A model generated the notes under the pieces. That model saw nothing but the letters and a program-made list of their open reading frames with translations, was not told the DNA's origin and searched no databases. From Chitinophaga fulva (GTDB taxonomy: Bacteria; Bacteroidota; Bacteroidia; Chitinophagales; Chitinophagaceae): a stretch of 64,000 nt of DNA. The first letter of the stretch is position 1. The number at the start of each line of letters is the position of its first letter. Both the position numbers and the translations under genes were made by a program. Shown here one piece after another: positions 44,707 through 54,055 of this stretch. The DNA lies in contig NZ_JABBGC010000002.1 in NCBI RefSeq assembly GCF_012927205.1, positions 496,001-560,000 on the forward strand, read 5' to 3'.

Positions 44707-45735
44707 ATGAAAAAAGTGCACCTGTTTTCAGCCACTATGCTGGCATTAACCCTCGCAGGAAGCGTCCAGGCCCAGGAGCTTACCGGCAGACATCCACAAC
44801 AATCAAAATTTTATCTCAAAGTAACCGGTGGTTACTTCTTTAGTGTTTTCCCGGGACAGTTCCCGAATGTTGGTCCGTTTCCACCGCAGGACCTGCATAC
44901 TGAATATAATCCCACACGTCCCAATCCACTGGACACCATTAGCCGTAAAGTGCTCACAGGCTCCTACGGCGAAGGCGCGAGAGGAGGGATCGCTTTAGGA
45001 TACAATATCAACAGGTATATGGCGGTGGAAGCTTCATTTAACTACTACCACAGCCGGAAAAACCTGATGACAAAAAACCTCACCACGTTGGCCGGCAGCG
45101 GTAAACAACTGACCAGTGTGGAATCGCACGGGTATGTAAATGCTATTGACTTTGCGCCTTCGCTGGTGCTGAACGCGGGATTTGAGAAAGTAAATCCATA
45201 TGTCCGTGTAGGATTCGTGATACCATTATGGGGCCGCCTCCATATTGATACCGATGTGGACCAGCTCACCAGCCCGGCCGGTATTCCGCCCGGTACCATG
45301 GTGCAGACCATTATCCACCGCAAAGAGGAAGTGAAACCTAACATCACCCTGGGCTTTCAGGGCGCTATCGGTGTAAACTTCTACGTGAGTCGCCGTATAG
45401 ACATCTTCGTGGAAGGGGAATACCGCAATGTGCCGGTGAGAAGTAAGGAAAAAGAAGTGACTGCCTTTGACCAAACCAATAACATCGTGAATGCCTCTAC
45501 CGGTGCGGTGGTGGCGCCGGTTCCCGGTCAACCGACACGCGGCCTCGGTGATCTCAGTGTGGCGGAGAGACACACCAAATACGTTACTACGCTGGATAAA
45601 AACTCCAATATGCCCATCAACCAGATCGGTAGTAAGGTATATTACCGAAACGATAATGAACCTTCCAATGACCTGAAATCATATATCAATATTGGTGGTT
45701 TAGGCGCCAACGCAGGCATCAAAATCAAACTGTAA
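44707..45735 (+). CDS. Outer membrane beta-barrel protein (OmpA/OmpW-like barrel)
   Basis: 342 aa, signal peptide MKKVHLFSATMLALTLAGSVQAQ. The mature chain alternates hydrophobic and polar residues in short strands typical of an 8-12-strand barrel (KFYLKVTGGYFFSVFPG, then GIALGYNINRYMAVEASFNYY, and VNPYVRVGFVIPLW), and ends in GANAGIKIKL. It has no peptidoglycan-binding OmpA domain. Function unknown, perhaps a small porin or a structural barrel. A terminator with a 19-bp stem follows. Confidence 0.8.
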   Translation: MKKVHLFSATMLALTLAGSVQAQELTGRHPQQSKFYLKVTGGYFFSVFPGQFPNVGPFPPQDLHTEYNPTRPNPLDTISRKVLTGSYGEGARGGIALGYNINRYMAVEASFNYYHSRKNLMTKNLTTLAGSGKQLTSVESHGYVNAIDFAPSLVLNAGFEKVNPYVRVGFVIPLWGRLHIDTDVDQLTSPAGIPPGTMVQTIIHRKEEVKPNITLGFQGAIGVNFYVSRRIDIFVEGEYRNVPVRSKEKEVTAFDQTNNIVNASTGAVVAPVPGQPTRGLGDLSVAERHTKYVTTLDKNSNMPINQIGSKVYYRNDNEPSNDLKSYINIGGLGANAGIKIKL

Positions 45736-45806
45736 CTGTGATGATCATGATTATTGCTGATTTACCTGATGAGCGAAGATCAATATAGACTTCAATCTAC
45801 AGATTA

Positions 45807-45849
45807 TACAACGAAAAAGCTGGCTATTTAAGCCAGCTTTTTCGTTGTA
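45807..45849. terminator. Very strong intrinsic terminator
   Basis: A perfect 19-bp stem (45807-45825 with 45831-45849) and 5-nt loop ATTTA; the stem includes an A-tract and T-tract, so it can act in both directions. Confidence 0.93.
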
Positions 45850-45870
45850 AGGAACTGAATAACATCGTAG

Positions 45871-45890
45871 CCCAGGGCTGAAGCCCTGGG
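45871..45890. repeat. REP-like palindrome CCCAGGGCTGAAGCCCTGGG
   Basis: Eight-bp GC-rich arms with a TGAA loop. The form 'gcccagggctgaagccctggg' is a widespread intergenic palindrome type in many genomes. Only one copy is in this window. Confidence 0.6.
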
Positions 45891-46005
45891 AACCTGGGAT
45901 TCCACGATTCCGTAATGCATCACGTATTTATGCATACGTTGCACTTGTAATAGTTCCTTTAGTTAAATGAACTACCTTTAATGACCAACTTTTCATTTTG
46001 TACTG

Positions 46006-46815
46006 ATGCTGATAACAACTATCCCTATAGAAGAATTTAAATGGGTGACCGGTAAATTTGGTGATCCCCTTGGTGGCGAATTCCTCGAAAGCTATCACTT
46101 GCGTATACATCACATATATCTTGATCGCATTGTGTTCCACACCGGATTCAATTTAGACGAGATTTTTGAGCTCACCCTGAATGGAGATCAATTGGCGGTC
46201 TACAAAAAGTGGGTCGGGGATTCACAGGCAGGCAATAATCAGGAGAGATCTACAAACATCCTGTTGCCGGAAGATATCGTGGAGTTATCGGTACGCTGGG
46301 AGGTGCTGGTGCGTGAGCTGAAACAGCAGGAGCGGTTTGAAAACAGGGATAATGTGAGAGACGAGGTGGCAGCGCTCTACGAGCTTATCCTGGAAGAAAA
46401 GGATGCCCGGAAGCGGATCAGTAAACTGAAGGCAGTGGTACCTCCGGAGATTGGACCTATATGGAAATTGGTTGAAGATGCGCTGACACGGGCGGGTAAT
46501 CTCGGTTACACCATGTGGCCTACATTTGAACATCCCGGTGTGAACACTATCTTTGAGAAACTAGCCCCGCTGGCAAATTCCCGTATCCGGTTAAGGCCGC
46601 TGACCAGTGAAGAGTTTGAGAAATGTATGGAGCAGGATAATTTTCTCCGGGAACAAATGATTACGCTGAACCGGCAACTGGAGCATACCGGACTAAAAAT
46701 AGTGGCAATGGGCCCCAATGTTGATCCCTATCAGGCCTTCGCCTGTTTCCCTTCCTGGATGTTGCCGCAGCTCCACAGGCAGCTGGAAGCGTTGTGCCTG
46801 ATCTGCCTTTACTGA
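46006..46815 (+). CDS. Uncharacterised protein, first of a tandem paralogous pair
   Basis: 269 aa, cytoplasmic, acidic. No family recognised. It resembles the next gene over its whole length: an N-terminal IPIEEFKWVTGKFGDPLG, a middle region LPEDIVELSVRWEVLVRELK, and a C-terminal block LKIVAMGPNVDPYQAFACFP ending in LEALCLICLY. Identity between the two is modest, so the duplication is old. They are in tandem with about 70 bp between them. Confidence 0.75.
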   Translation: MLITTIPIEEFKWVTGKFGDPLGGEFLESYHLRIHHIYLDRIVFHTGFNLDEIFELTLNGDQLAVYKKWVGDSQAGNNQERSTNILLPEDIVELSVRWEVLVRELKQQERFENRDNVRDEVAALYELILEEKDARKRISKLKAVVPPEIGPIWKLVEDALTRAGNLGYTMWPTFEHPGVNTIFEKLAPLANSRIRLRPLTSEEFEKCMEQDNFLREQMITLNRQLEHTGLKIVAMGPNVDPYQAFACFPSWMLPQLHRQLEALCLICLY

Positions 46816-46884
46816 TAGGGAAGGTAGGCATGCCTCTCGGTGTCCTCAGCTAATTTCACTACATTTGGTGATCAATTTTATTGT

Positions 46885-47700
46885 ATGATGATGCCAACAG
46901 GTATATCACTCGCGGACTTTAACTGGCTGACCAATACATTCGGACAGCCCGGTGGTAATTCTCATATCGACACGGAAGAAGATGTTATTCACGAAATATT
47001 TCCCGACAAAGTAGTGATTGGTACGCGCTTTCTGAATTGCGCTACTTATGAACTGTCGTTTGAAGGAGAAGAGCTGATCGTGAAAAAAAGCCGGCTGGAC
47101 AATTACAAGCTGGAAGAGGCGGCCGTTATGATAACCGATGAGCTGCTGGCGGAAGATGTGGAAGAGCTTACCTTGCGCTGGAATGCTATGGTAAGGGAAT
47201 TGAAGATGTTTGATAAACTGAAGGCACAGGGTAATGCGCGGGAATTGTTATCCCAGCTCTACCTCGATATTTTTGAAGAAGACGAAGCAGAAGAACAGAT
47301 CAATAACCTGCCGGACAATGTCCCTGCCAACGTGATCGCGATATGGGAGGAGCTGCAGGTGTCGTTGCAACAAACGGGCAACCTGACGGATTTTGAATGG
47401 AGAACTTTGTCCGACGAAGGCGTGTTTGCCCTCAATGAACTGTCCCCGCTGGTGAGAACAGGCGCCATCCTGGAGGCGCCCACGCCGGAAGAATATGAAG
47501 ATATACAAGCCGCGGAAGATTTCGCCAAGGCGCTGCTGGACCATTTTAATGAACAACTGGAAGCTTTTGATCTGAAGATTGTCGCCATAGGACCAGCACT
47601 GGATGAATACCAGTCATTTGCCTGTTTCCCCATGCAGGACTTCCGTCTTGCCAACGCCATGCTGAAGATGGAAGAACTTTGTCTGGTCTGCTTTTTCTGA
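46885..47700 (+). CDS. Uncharacterised protein, second of a tandem paralogous pair
   Basis: 271 aa from the ATG at 46885. A GTG at 46840 would extend it, but alignment with the first copy (MLITTIPIEEFKW vs MMMPTGISLADFNW) supports 46885 or a Met one or two codons later. Shared blocks are LLAEDVEELTLRWNAMVREL and LKIVAIGPALDEYQSFACFP, and the end ELCLVCFF. It is more acidic than copy one (an EEDEAEEQ stretch). A TACATTTG box at 46860-46867 could give it its own promoter. Confidence 0.75.
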   Translation: MMMPTGISLADFNWLTNTFGQPGGNSHIDTEEDVIHEIFPDKVVIGTRFLNCATYELSFEGEELIVKKSRLDNYKLEEAAVMITDELLAEDVEELTLRWNAMVRELKMFDKLKAQGNARELLSQLYLDIFEEDEAEEQINNLPDNVPANVIAIWEELQVSLQQTGNLTDFEWRTLSDEGVFALNELSPLVRTGAILEAPTPEEYEDIQAAEDFAKALLDHFNEQLEAFDLKIVAIGPALDEYQSFACFPMQDFRLANAMLKMEELCLVCFF

Positions 47701-47795
47701 TTTTCCCGGGTATTAAAATATGATTAAAATGTGATGAGTGGTCTGCTAAAAGCCAGTCTCATTCAATATCTTAGTGGACATTAAGTTGGTTGGAT

Positions 47796-48149
47796 GTGAA
47801 AATACTAAGGCTGTTATTCCTTGTACTCATTACTGTCTGTGTGCTCCCGCAAGTGGAGCAGGGCGATAGTTATGCGCGTTCCCAAAATAACCAGCATACT
47901 TTCAGCTTCACGCAGTATCTGCTGAAACATACTCCCCGGTACAAGACGACTATCAAAAAGTTGAAGCGCCGGCCGGTAGGCATCAACGACAGTCACAGCC
48001 AGGTATGTTCCATATACTGTACCTCCCTTCCCCCGTATTTTATTTATGTAGATGATACCCGAACAGGATATCACTGCAATCCTTATCTCAACGTTCCCGT
48101 TCCGCTCCGAAGCTGGCGAGGCCCGCCCATAACCTCTTATTCTATTTAG
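47796..48149 (+). CDS. Small secreted protein of unknown function
   Basis: 117 aa, starting with GTG at 47796 (MKILRLLFLVLITVCVLPQVEQGDSYA), a good signal peptide; no ATG fits. The mature part is basic, with KHTPRYKTTIKKLKRRPVG, then three cysteines (QVCSIYCTS, YHCNPYL) and a Trp/Pro-rich end (PLRSWRGPPITSYS). It may form a disulfide in the periplasm. TATCTTAG at 47767-47774 resembles a -7 box. It lies before the efflux operon but is separated from it by an inverted repeat, so a functional link is unproven. Confidence 0.6.
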   Translation: MKILRLLFLVLITVCVLPQVEQGDSYARSQNNQHTFSFTQYLLKHTPRYKTTIKKLKRRPVGINDSHSQVCSIYCTSLPPYFIYVDDTRTGYHCNPYLNVPVPLRSWRGPPITSYSI

Positions 48150-48151
48150 GA

Positions 48152-48240
48152 ATTTTTTGATTTACGGCTTGTTGATTTAAAGGGAGTCTTGTCTCCGTCA
48201 AATCACAAAATCCGTACATCAAAAAATCGTACATCATTTT
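48152..48240. repeat. AT-rich imperfect inverted repeat (TTTTTTGATTTACGG type)
   Basis: The left arm TTTTTTGATTTACGGCTTG (from about 48154) and the right arm ...CCGTACATCAAAAAATCGTAC (to about 48235) are imperfect reverse complements. It sits between the secreted protein and the TolC gene. Same family as the repeat at 58551-58647. Confidence 0.65.
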
Positions 48241-48260
48241 ACTAATCTTTTCAGCGAACT

Positions 48261-49655
48261 ATGCGTATACATATGACCGCGAAAAAGAGGTATGGGCTAT
48301 TGCTATGTCTGCTGCCGTTCACCTCTTTATTCGCCGGACCGGTCGCAGACAGCCTTTCGCTTAAACAGGCTGTAGACCTGGCCCTGACCCATTATCCTGC
48401 CGTGAAGGCGAAACAGGCGCTTGTGAAAGCAGGAGAGGCCAACGTTACTGATGTGAAACACAACTGGTACCCAGCCCTCAGGTTACATGAGCAGGTGGAT
48501 GCAGGTACTGACAACAGTATCTATGGGTCCTATTTTACCATGGGTATGATCCCTTCCACCTCTGGTGGTATCCGGGCAGACAATAATGCTGCCCTCATGA
48601 GCGGTAATATCGCGATGGCATCCATGCAGTGGGAGATCTATAACTTTGGCGCCTACGGCACGCAAAAAGCGGCCGCCCGCCAGGATTTGCATGTGAATGA
48701 AGCTGACCTGAGCAATACAACCAACCAGCTCACCGTGACGGTGGTCAGAGATTATCTGGAACTATTACGGCTAAACGAACTTCAACAAATACAGACAGAC
48801 AATATCCGGCGTAATGCGGAGATGGCCCGTGCCGTGACGGCCATCGTGCTACATGGCCTGAAACCCGGTGTGGACAGCGCCATCGCTGCGGCGGAATTAT
48901 CTAAAGCTCGTTTGAGCCTGCTGGAGGTGTCCAACCGGTACAATCAGGTACGTATCGAACTGGCTTCCCTTACAGGCTTGGACACCACCCAGGTGCTGCC
49001 GCTATTTGGAAGCGGCGCCACTTTACCGCAACTGCTGCAACCGGATTCGCTTCGGCCGGCAGACAGCCATCCGTTGCTGGAATACTACCACGCGCTGTAC
49101 CAGCGCCAGCAGGCACAGGAACAGGTGGTACGCAGACAGCTGCTGCCGAAAGTGAACCTGATGGCCGCCGGATGGATGCGCGGCTCCAGCGGTAGCTTCA
49201 ATGACGTGTATGATAAAAATCTCTTCAGCGGACTGGGATACAGCCGGTACAACTACCTGCTCGGGCTGGGCATCACCTGGAATGTGGCCGATCTGAAACA
49301 TACGCGTGATAAGATGGCGGTACAAAAGCAGAAATCCGCCGCCGCAGCGCAGGAACTGGAAACCTCGCGGACCAACCTGCAAAGCCTGTATCAGCAGGCA
49401 CAGGCCGACATACTAACGGCACAGGCCAAACTGAAAGAACTGCCCCTGCAACTGCAGGCGGCACAGGCTGCCGCCAAACAGAAAATGGCACTGTATAAAC
49501 ATGGTCTTACCAGTATCATCGAAGTCACCAATGCCTTGTTTGTGCTGAACCGGGCGGAAACGGACCTGGTACAGGCCCACGACGAAGCCTGGAAAGCACT
49601 GTTCCGTGCGGCTTATGCCGACAATAATCTCGGGCAGCTGATCAACAGCCTCTGA
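48261..49655 (+). CDS. TolC-family outer membrane efflux protein
   Basis: 464 aa, signal peptide (LLLCLLPFTSLFAGP). Two OEP repeats with long helices: SLSLKQAVDLALTHYPAVKAKQALV at the start, MQWEIYNFGAYGTQKAAAR, then LLGLGITWNVADLKHTRDKM and the final helical hairpin with HGLTSIIEVTNALFVLNRAETDLVQA. It forms the outer membrane duct of the tripartite pump encoded by the next two genes. The order outer membrane protein, pump, adaptor is unlike the usual adaptor-first order. Confidence 0.93.
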   Translation: MRIHMTAKKRYGLLLCLLPFTSLFAGPVADSLSLKQAVDLALTHYPAVKAKQALVKAGEANVTDVKHNWYPALRLHEQVDAGTDNSIYGSYFTMGMIPSTSGGIRADNNAALMSGNIAMASMQWEIYNFGAYGTQKAAARQDLHVNEADLSNTTNQLTVTVVRDYLELLRLNELQQIQTDNIRRNAEMARAVTAIVLHGLKPGVDSAIAAAELSKARLSLLEVSNRYNQVRIELASLTGLDTTQVLPLFGSGATLPQLLQPDSLRPADSHPLLEYYHALYQRQQAQEQVVRRQLLPKVNLMAAGWMRGSSGSFNDVYDKNLFSGLGYSRYNYLLGLGITWNVADLKHTRDKMAVQKQKSAAAAQELETSRTNLQSLYQQAQADILTAQAKLKELPLQLQAAQAAAKQKMALYKHGLTSIIEVTNALFVLNRAETDLVQAHDEAWKALFRAAYADNNLGQLINSL

Positions 49656-49689
49656 GAATGATACCGGTTTTCATTTTAAAGTAACGCTT

Positions 49690-52600
49690 ATGTCTTTAGT
49701 CTCTTCAGCCCTGAAAAAACCGGTCACGGTGGTGGTGCTCACCGCCGGTCTGCTGCTGTTTTCTATTCTGGCTATATTCAGTATACCCATCGATATATTT
49801 CCCAAACTGAACCTGCCCACTATCTACGTGATAGAACCCTATGGGGGCATGTCACCGAAACAGATGGAAGGCTTTTTTGCCACTCGTTTGCAGGACCAGT
49901 TCCTGTATGTGAACGGCGTGAAAAATATCACCACCAAAAACATACAGGGGTTAACGTTATTGAAACTTACCTTCTACGAGAGCACAGATATGGCGGAAGC
50001 CTCAGCCCAGGTGGCCTTACAGGTGAACAGGGCCATGAAGTTTTTCCCGCCGGGGGCCCTGCCGCCACAGGTGTTGCGCTTCGACGCGTCGTCGCTGCCG
50101 GTAGGGGAGCTGGTTTTCAGCAGTCCCAATAAATCGCTGAAGGAGATCTACGATCTCGCGGCAACCCGTATCCGGCCTATGTTTGCTTCGGTGCCGGGAT
50201 TGTCCGCGCCGCCGCCCTTTGGCGCCAACTCCCGCTCGGTAGTGGTGAACGTAGACCCACAGCGCCTCCGCAGCTTCAACCTGTCGGCCGATCAGGTGGT
50301 GGAAGCGATCGCCAAGAATAACGTGATGACGCCTTCGGGCAATATCCGCATCAATAACACTATGTTCGTGACCACGATCAACTCCCTCGAAAAAGAAGTG
50401 ACAGACTTCGGGGAAATTCCAATTGTTACCAACGGCAACGCCACCGTGTTCGTCAAAGATGTGGCCCGCGTGGCCGATGCGGCCGACGTAACGGTGGACT
50501 ACGCGCTGGTGAATGGCAAACGCTCGGTGTACATCCCGGTGGTGAAAACAGCAGATGCTTCTACCTGGGACGTGGTGAAAAAACTGAAAGCCAAACTGCC
50601 GGAGATGCAAAGCCTCCTGCCAGACGATGTAAAAGTCTCCTATGAATTTGACCAGTCTGTATTTGTGATCAACGCGGTGAAAAGCCTGATCACAGAAGGT
50701 TTGCTGGGTGCATTGCTCACAGGCCTCATGGTACTGCTGTTCCTGCGTGACCTGCGCAGCTGCCTGGTGGTAGTAGTCACCATTCCAATTGCTGTGCTCT
50801 GTGCGGTGCTGGGATTGCAGTTGGCTGGACAAACCATCAATCTCATGACGCTCAGCGGACTGGCACTGGCTATCGGTATCCTGGTAGACCAGGCCACGGT
50901 GACCATCGAGAACATACACCAGCACCTCGAAATGGGCAAACCCGTCAGGCGCGCTATTTACGATGCCTGCGAGGAGATAGCTTTCCCGCTGTTGTTGATC
51001 CTGTTATGTATCCTCGCCGTTTTTGCGCCGTCTTTTATCATGACCGGCGTGCCTCGCGCGATGTTCCTGCCATTATCACTGTCCATCGGTTTTGCGATGA
51101 TTGCTTCGTTCTTCGCGGCGCAATCGTTGGTGCCTGTAGTCTCCAACTGGTGGCTGAAAGCGGAGAAGTTCAGTCATGGCCACAGCCATGCCGGGCTGGC
51201 GCTGGACAATGCGGAGATCAAAGAAGTAAACGAACATCTGCAGCACCAGGAAACGATGCCGGAGGTGAAGAAAGATGGCTTTGAACGTTTCAAGGGGCGT
51301 TTTGTCCGCATACTGGAAAACAGCATGAAACGTTCCGGGTTGATTGTCGGGATATATGTCGTTGGTTCGCTGTTGCTGGCTGGTGGCTGCTACTGGTGGA
51401 TAGGGAAGGACCTTATGCCACATGTGAACGCCGGGCAGTTTCAGTTGCGGCTGCGTATGCCGGATGGTACGCGGCTGGAGCGGACAGAAGGCAGTCTGCA
51501 TGAAGTGCTTCATATCATTGACAGCACTGTCAACGGACATGTGTCAATCAGTTCTGCCTATGTAGGCCTGATCCCCAGCAGTTATGGTACCAGTAACCTG
51601 TACATCTTCAATAGTGGCACGCACGAAGCGGTGTTACAGGTGAACCTGGATGAAGATTACAAAGCAGATATAGAGAAGCTGAAAGATCAGCTGCGGGCGA
51701 ATATTACCGCTAAGATACCGGAGATCCGCCTGTCATTTGAACCGATAGACCTCACTGAGAAGATCATGGCGCAGGGGGCATCCACGCCCATAGAGCTGCG
51801 GGTGGCCGGGAAAGACATGAAACAGATTGCCGGTTATGCGGAAGGGCTGGTGTCGCAACTGAGGCAGATACCTTTCCTGCGGGATGTGCAGATAGCGCAG
51901 CCGCTGCATTTTCCGGTAATCAGTATTGAGATTGACCGTCTCAAACTGGCGCAGATGGGACTGAATATTTATCAGGTGGCCCGGTCAGTGACAGCATCCA
52001 CTTCTTCCAGCCGCTTTACGGAAAAAAATCAATGGCTGGATGAGAAAGTGGCCTACACGTACCAGGTGCAGGTACAGGTACCGGAATACAGCATGACAGC
52101 TATCAATGACTTAAAAGAGATACCGCTGGTGCCAGGGCAGCCAAGGCCTGTGCTGGCGGACGTAGCGAGCTTCCGGACGACGGAAATGCCCGGCGAATAT
52201 GACCGTGCCGGTCCACGTAGATTCGTGACCGTTAGTGCCAATATCACCGGTAAAGATCTGGGCGCTGCTACCGCGGCGGTACAAAAAGTGGTGAGCGACG
52301 CCGGCACGCCGCCCAAGGGACTCGTGGTGGAACTGAAAGGTGCATCAAGCCTGTTGGTGGACACGCTGGAAAGCCTGGAACGCGGGTTGGCCATGGCCGT
52401 AGCGGTGATTTTCCTGCTGCTGGCAGCCAACTATCAGTCCTTCAGGCTGTCGGCGGTGGTACTGGTAACGGTGCCTGCGGTAATTGCCGGTGCTTTACTG
52501 GCTTTGCTGATGACAGGCGCTACGCTTAATCTACAATCCTATATGGGCATGATCATGTCTACCGGCGTATCAGTGGCCAATGCCATTCTGATTGTCACCA

Positions 52601-52893
52601 ATGCGGAGAAACTGCGGTTGTCCTATAACGATGCGGGTACAGCCGCGGTGGTGAGTGCGGGCATCCGTTTACGGCCCATCCTGATGACAAGCCTCGCTAT
52701 GATAGCCGGTATGATACCGATGGCCACGGGCCTCGGGGAAGCCGGTGATCAGACAGCGCCGCTGGGCCGTGCTGTGATAGGGGGACTGATCGCCTCCACA
52801 CTGGCTGCTTTGCTGATACTGCCGCTGGTATACGCACGGATGCAGAAAACAGCCACCCTTGAATCTCCTTCTTTAATGCCTGCAGATCTTTAA
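49690..52893 (+). CDS. RND efflux permease with altered proton-relay residues
   Basis: 1067 aa, twelve membrane helices in two halves with two large periplasmic loops, typical for AcrB/CzcA-type pumps. Helix 4 reads AIGILVDQATVTIENIH: Asp400 is followed by Gln401, where AcrB has Asp407-Asp408. Helix 10 reads STGVSVANAILIV, with Ala where AcrB has Lys940. The canonical relay is therefore incomplete; I recall such VDQATV proteins as a subfamily in Bacteroidota and related phyla. The cytoplasmic stretch after helix 6 carries HGHSHAG, a His-rich segment. The substrate is unknown (drug, metal or lipid). Part of a TolC-RND-MFP operon. Confidence 0.92.
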   Translation: MSLVSSALKKPVTVVVLTAGLLLFSILAIFSIPIDIFPKLNLPTIYVIEPYGGMSPKQMEGFFATRLQDQFLYVNGVKNITTKNIQGLTLLKLTFYESTDMAEASAQVALQVNRAMKFFPPGALPPQVLRFDASSLPVGELVFSSPNKSLKEIYDLAATRIRPMFASVPGLSAPPPFGANSRSVVVNVDPQRLRSFNLSADQVVEAIAKNNVMTPSGNIRINNTMFVTTINSLEKEVTDFGEIPIVTNGNATVFVKDVARVADAADVTVDYALVNGKRSVYIPVVKTADASTWDVVKKLKAKLPEMQSLLPDDVKVSYEFDQSVFVINAVKSLITEGLLGALLTGLMVLLFLRDLRSCLVVVVTIPIAVLCAVLGLQLAGQTINLMTLSGLALAIGILVDQATVTIENIHQHLEMGKPVRRAIYDACEEIAFPLLLILLCILAVFAPSFIMTGVPRAMFLPLSLSIGFAMIASFFAAQSLVPVVSNWWLKAEKFSHGHSHAGLALDNAEIKEVNEHLQHQETMPEVKKDGFERFKGRFVRILENSMKRSGLIVGIYVVGSLLLAGGCYWWIGKDLMPHVNAGQFQLRLRMPDGTRLERTEGSLHEVLHIIDSTVNGHVSISSAYVGLIPSSYGTSNLYIFNSGTHEAVLQVNLDEDYKADIEKLKDQLRANITAKIPEIRLSFEPIDLTEKIMAQGASTPIELRVAGKDMKQIAGYAEGLVSQLRQIPFLRDVQIAQPLHFPVISIEIDRLKLAQMGLNIYQVARSVTASTSSSRFTEKNQWLDEKVAYTYQVQVQVPEYSMTAINDLKEIPLVPGQPRPVLADVASFRTTEMPGEYDRAGPRRFVTVSANITGKDLGAATAAVQKVVSDAGTPPKGLVVELKGASSLLVDTLESLERGLAMAVAVIFLLLAANYQSFRLSAVVLVTVPAVIAGALLALLMTGATLNLQSYMGMIMSTGVSVANAILIVTNAEKLRLSYNDAGTAAVVSAGIRLRPILMTSLAMIAGMIPMATGLGEAGDQTAPLGRAVIGGLIASTLAALLILPLVYARMQKTATLESPSLMPADL

Positions 52894-52914
52894 TTCAACA
52901 TAAAAAAAATATAT

Positions 52915-54003
52915 ATGAAAAATATGACTGCTAATTGGATGATGTTGGGCCTGGTGGTTGCACTGGCGGCCTGTCATTCGGCTGCTGCCCCTGAATACAA
53001 ACCGGTGGCGCATGAAAGGCAGTACCAGTTTGCCAAAGTAGTACAACAGCCGCTGTCGGGCAGCATCCGCCTGCCGGGCACACTGGAAGCATTTCAGAAA
53101 GTAAGTATCTATCCCCGCGTGAATGGTTTCGTAAGCCGTATTATGGTGGACCGCGGCTCCCGTGTGAAAAAAGGACAGGTGTTACTGGTGCTGGAAGCGC
53201 CGGAGATCACGCAACAGTTTTATGCGGCGAAGTCCAAGTATATACAAGCAGCTGCTATGTATGCGGCCAGTAAAGACAACTACGAGCGCACCATTGCCAC
53301 TGCTGACGAAACACCCGGTACTATTTCCGCCCACGACCTGGAGTTGTCCAAAGCCCGGATGTTGGGCGACAGTGCCCTGATGAACAGTGAGCAGGCTAAT
53401 TTCCGCGCCCGGGGCGCGATGCGGGACTATCTCACGGTAACGGCCCCCTTTGATGGTGTGATCACGGAGAGAAATATACATCCCGGCGCACTGGTAGGAC
53501 CCGATACCAAAGTGGGAGATAAACCTATGCTGATGCTGGAACAGGAAGATAAACTGAGGCTTGTGTTACAGGTGCCGGAAATCTATAGCGGCCAGCTGAT
53601 GGGACAATCAATGGTTAACTTCAGCGTGAATGCTATGCCGGGGAAAGTATTTAAAGGCGCCGTTTCCCGTGAAGCCGGCACTTTAAATGACCGTTACCGC
53701 TCCGAGGCGGTGGAGGTGGACGTGGCGAATACTTCCCGTGAACTGAAGCCAGGCATGTATGCAGAAATTACGATGCCGGTCAACGGTTCTGCTGCAGCCC
53801 TTGTGGTACCGGCATCGGCGGTGGTGATGTCTACTGAAAAAAAATATGTGATCGTGGTAAAAGACCACCGCACGCAGTGGGTAGATGTGCAGGAAGGTAA
53901 TCATCATAATGATTCTACAGAAGTATTCGGCAACCTGAAAGCAGGAGATGAGGTGATGGTGAATGCTACCGATGAAATCAAGGATGGTATTACCATTCAC
54001 TGA
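52915..54003 (+). CDS. RND periplasmic adaptor (membrane fusion) lipoprotein
   Basis: 362 aa. Lipoprotein signal with Cys20 in VALAACHSA. Barrel-sandwich/lipoyl halves (VSIYPRVNGFVSRIMVDRG and RDYLTVTAPFDGVITERNI) flank an alpha-hairpin (about 90-155), followed by a beta-barrel domain and the membrane-proximal domain. It connects the RND pump with the TolC duct. It starts 21 bp after the pump gene and ends the operon. Confidence 0.94.
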   Translation: MKNMTANWMMLGLVVALAACHSAAAPEYKPVAHERQYQFAKVVQQPLSGSIRLPGTLEAFQKVSIYPRVNGFVSRIMVDRGSRVKKGQVLLVLEAPEITQQFYAAKSKYIQAAAMYAASKDNYERTIATADETPGTISAHDLELSKARMLGDSALMNSEQANFRARGAMRDYLTVTAPFDGVITERNIHPGALVGPDTKVGDKPMLMLEQEDKLRLVLQVPEIYSGQLMGQSMVNFSVNAMPGKVFKGAVSREAGTLNDRYRSEAVEVDVANTSRELKPGMYAEITMPVNGSAAALVVPASAVVMSTEKKYVIVVKDHRTQWVDVQEGNHHNDSTEVFGNLKAGDEVMVNATDEIKDGITIH

Positions 54004-54026
54004 TCAGGACTTTCTAAAAAAAACAT

Positions 54027-54055
54027 GCCGTCCCGATGATTCGGGACGGCTTTTT
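54027..54055 (+). terminator. Intrinsic terminator of the efflux operon
   Basis: A 10-bp stem GCCGTCCCGA (54027-54036) with TCGGGACGGC (54041-54050), TGAT loop, then TTTTT. Confidence 0.92.

Noticed and set aside
45928..46140. 70-codon minus-strand frame
   Set aside because: It overlaps the start of the tandem paralogue gene and reads as low-information sequence.
50017..50925. 302-codon open frame on the minus strand
   Set aside because: Antisense to the RND permease, which is complete and typical; the translated sequence is His/Arg/Gln rich without domains.
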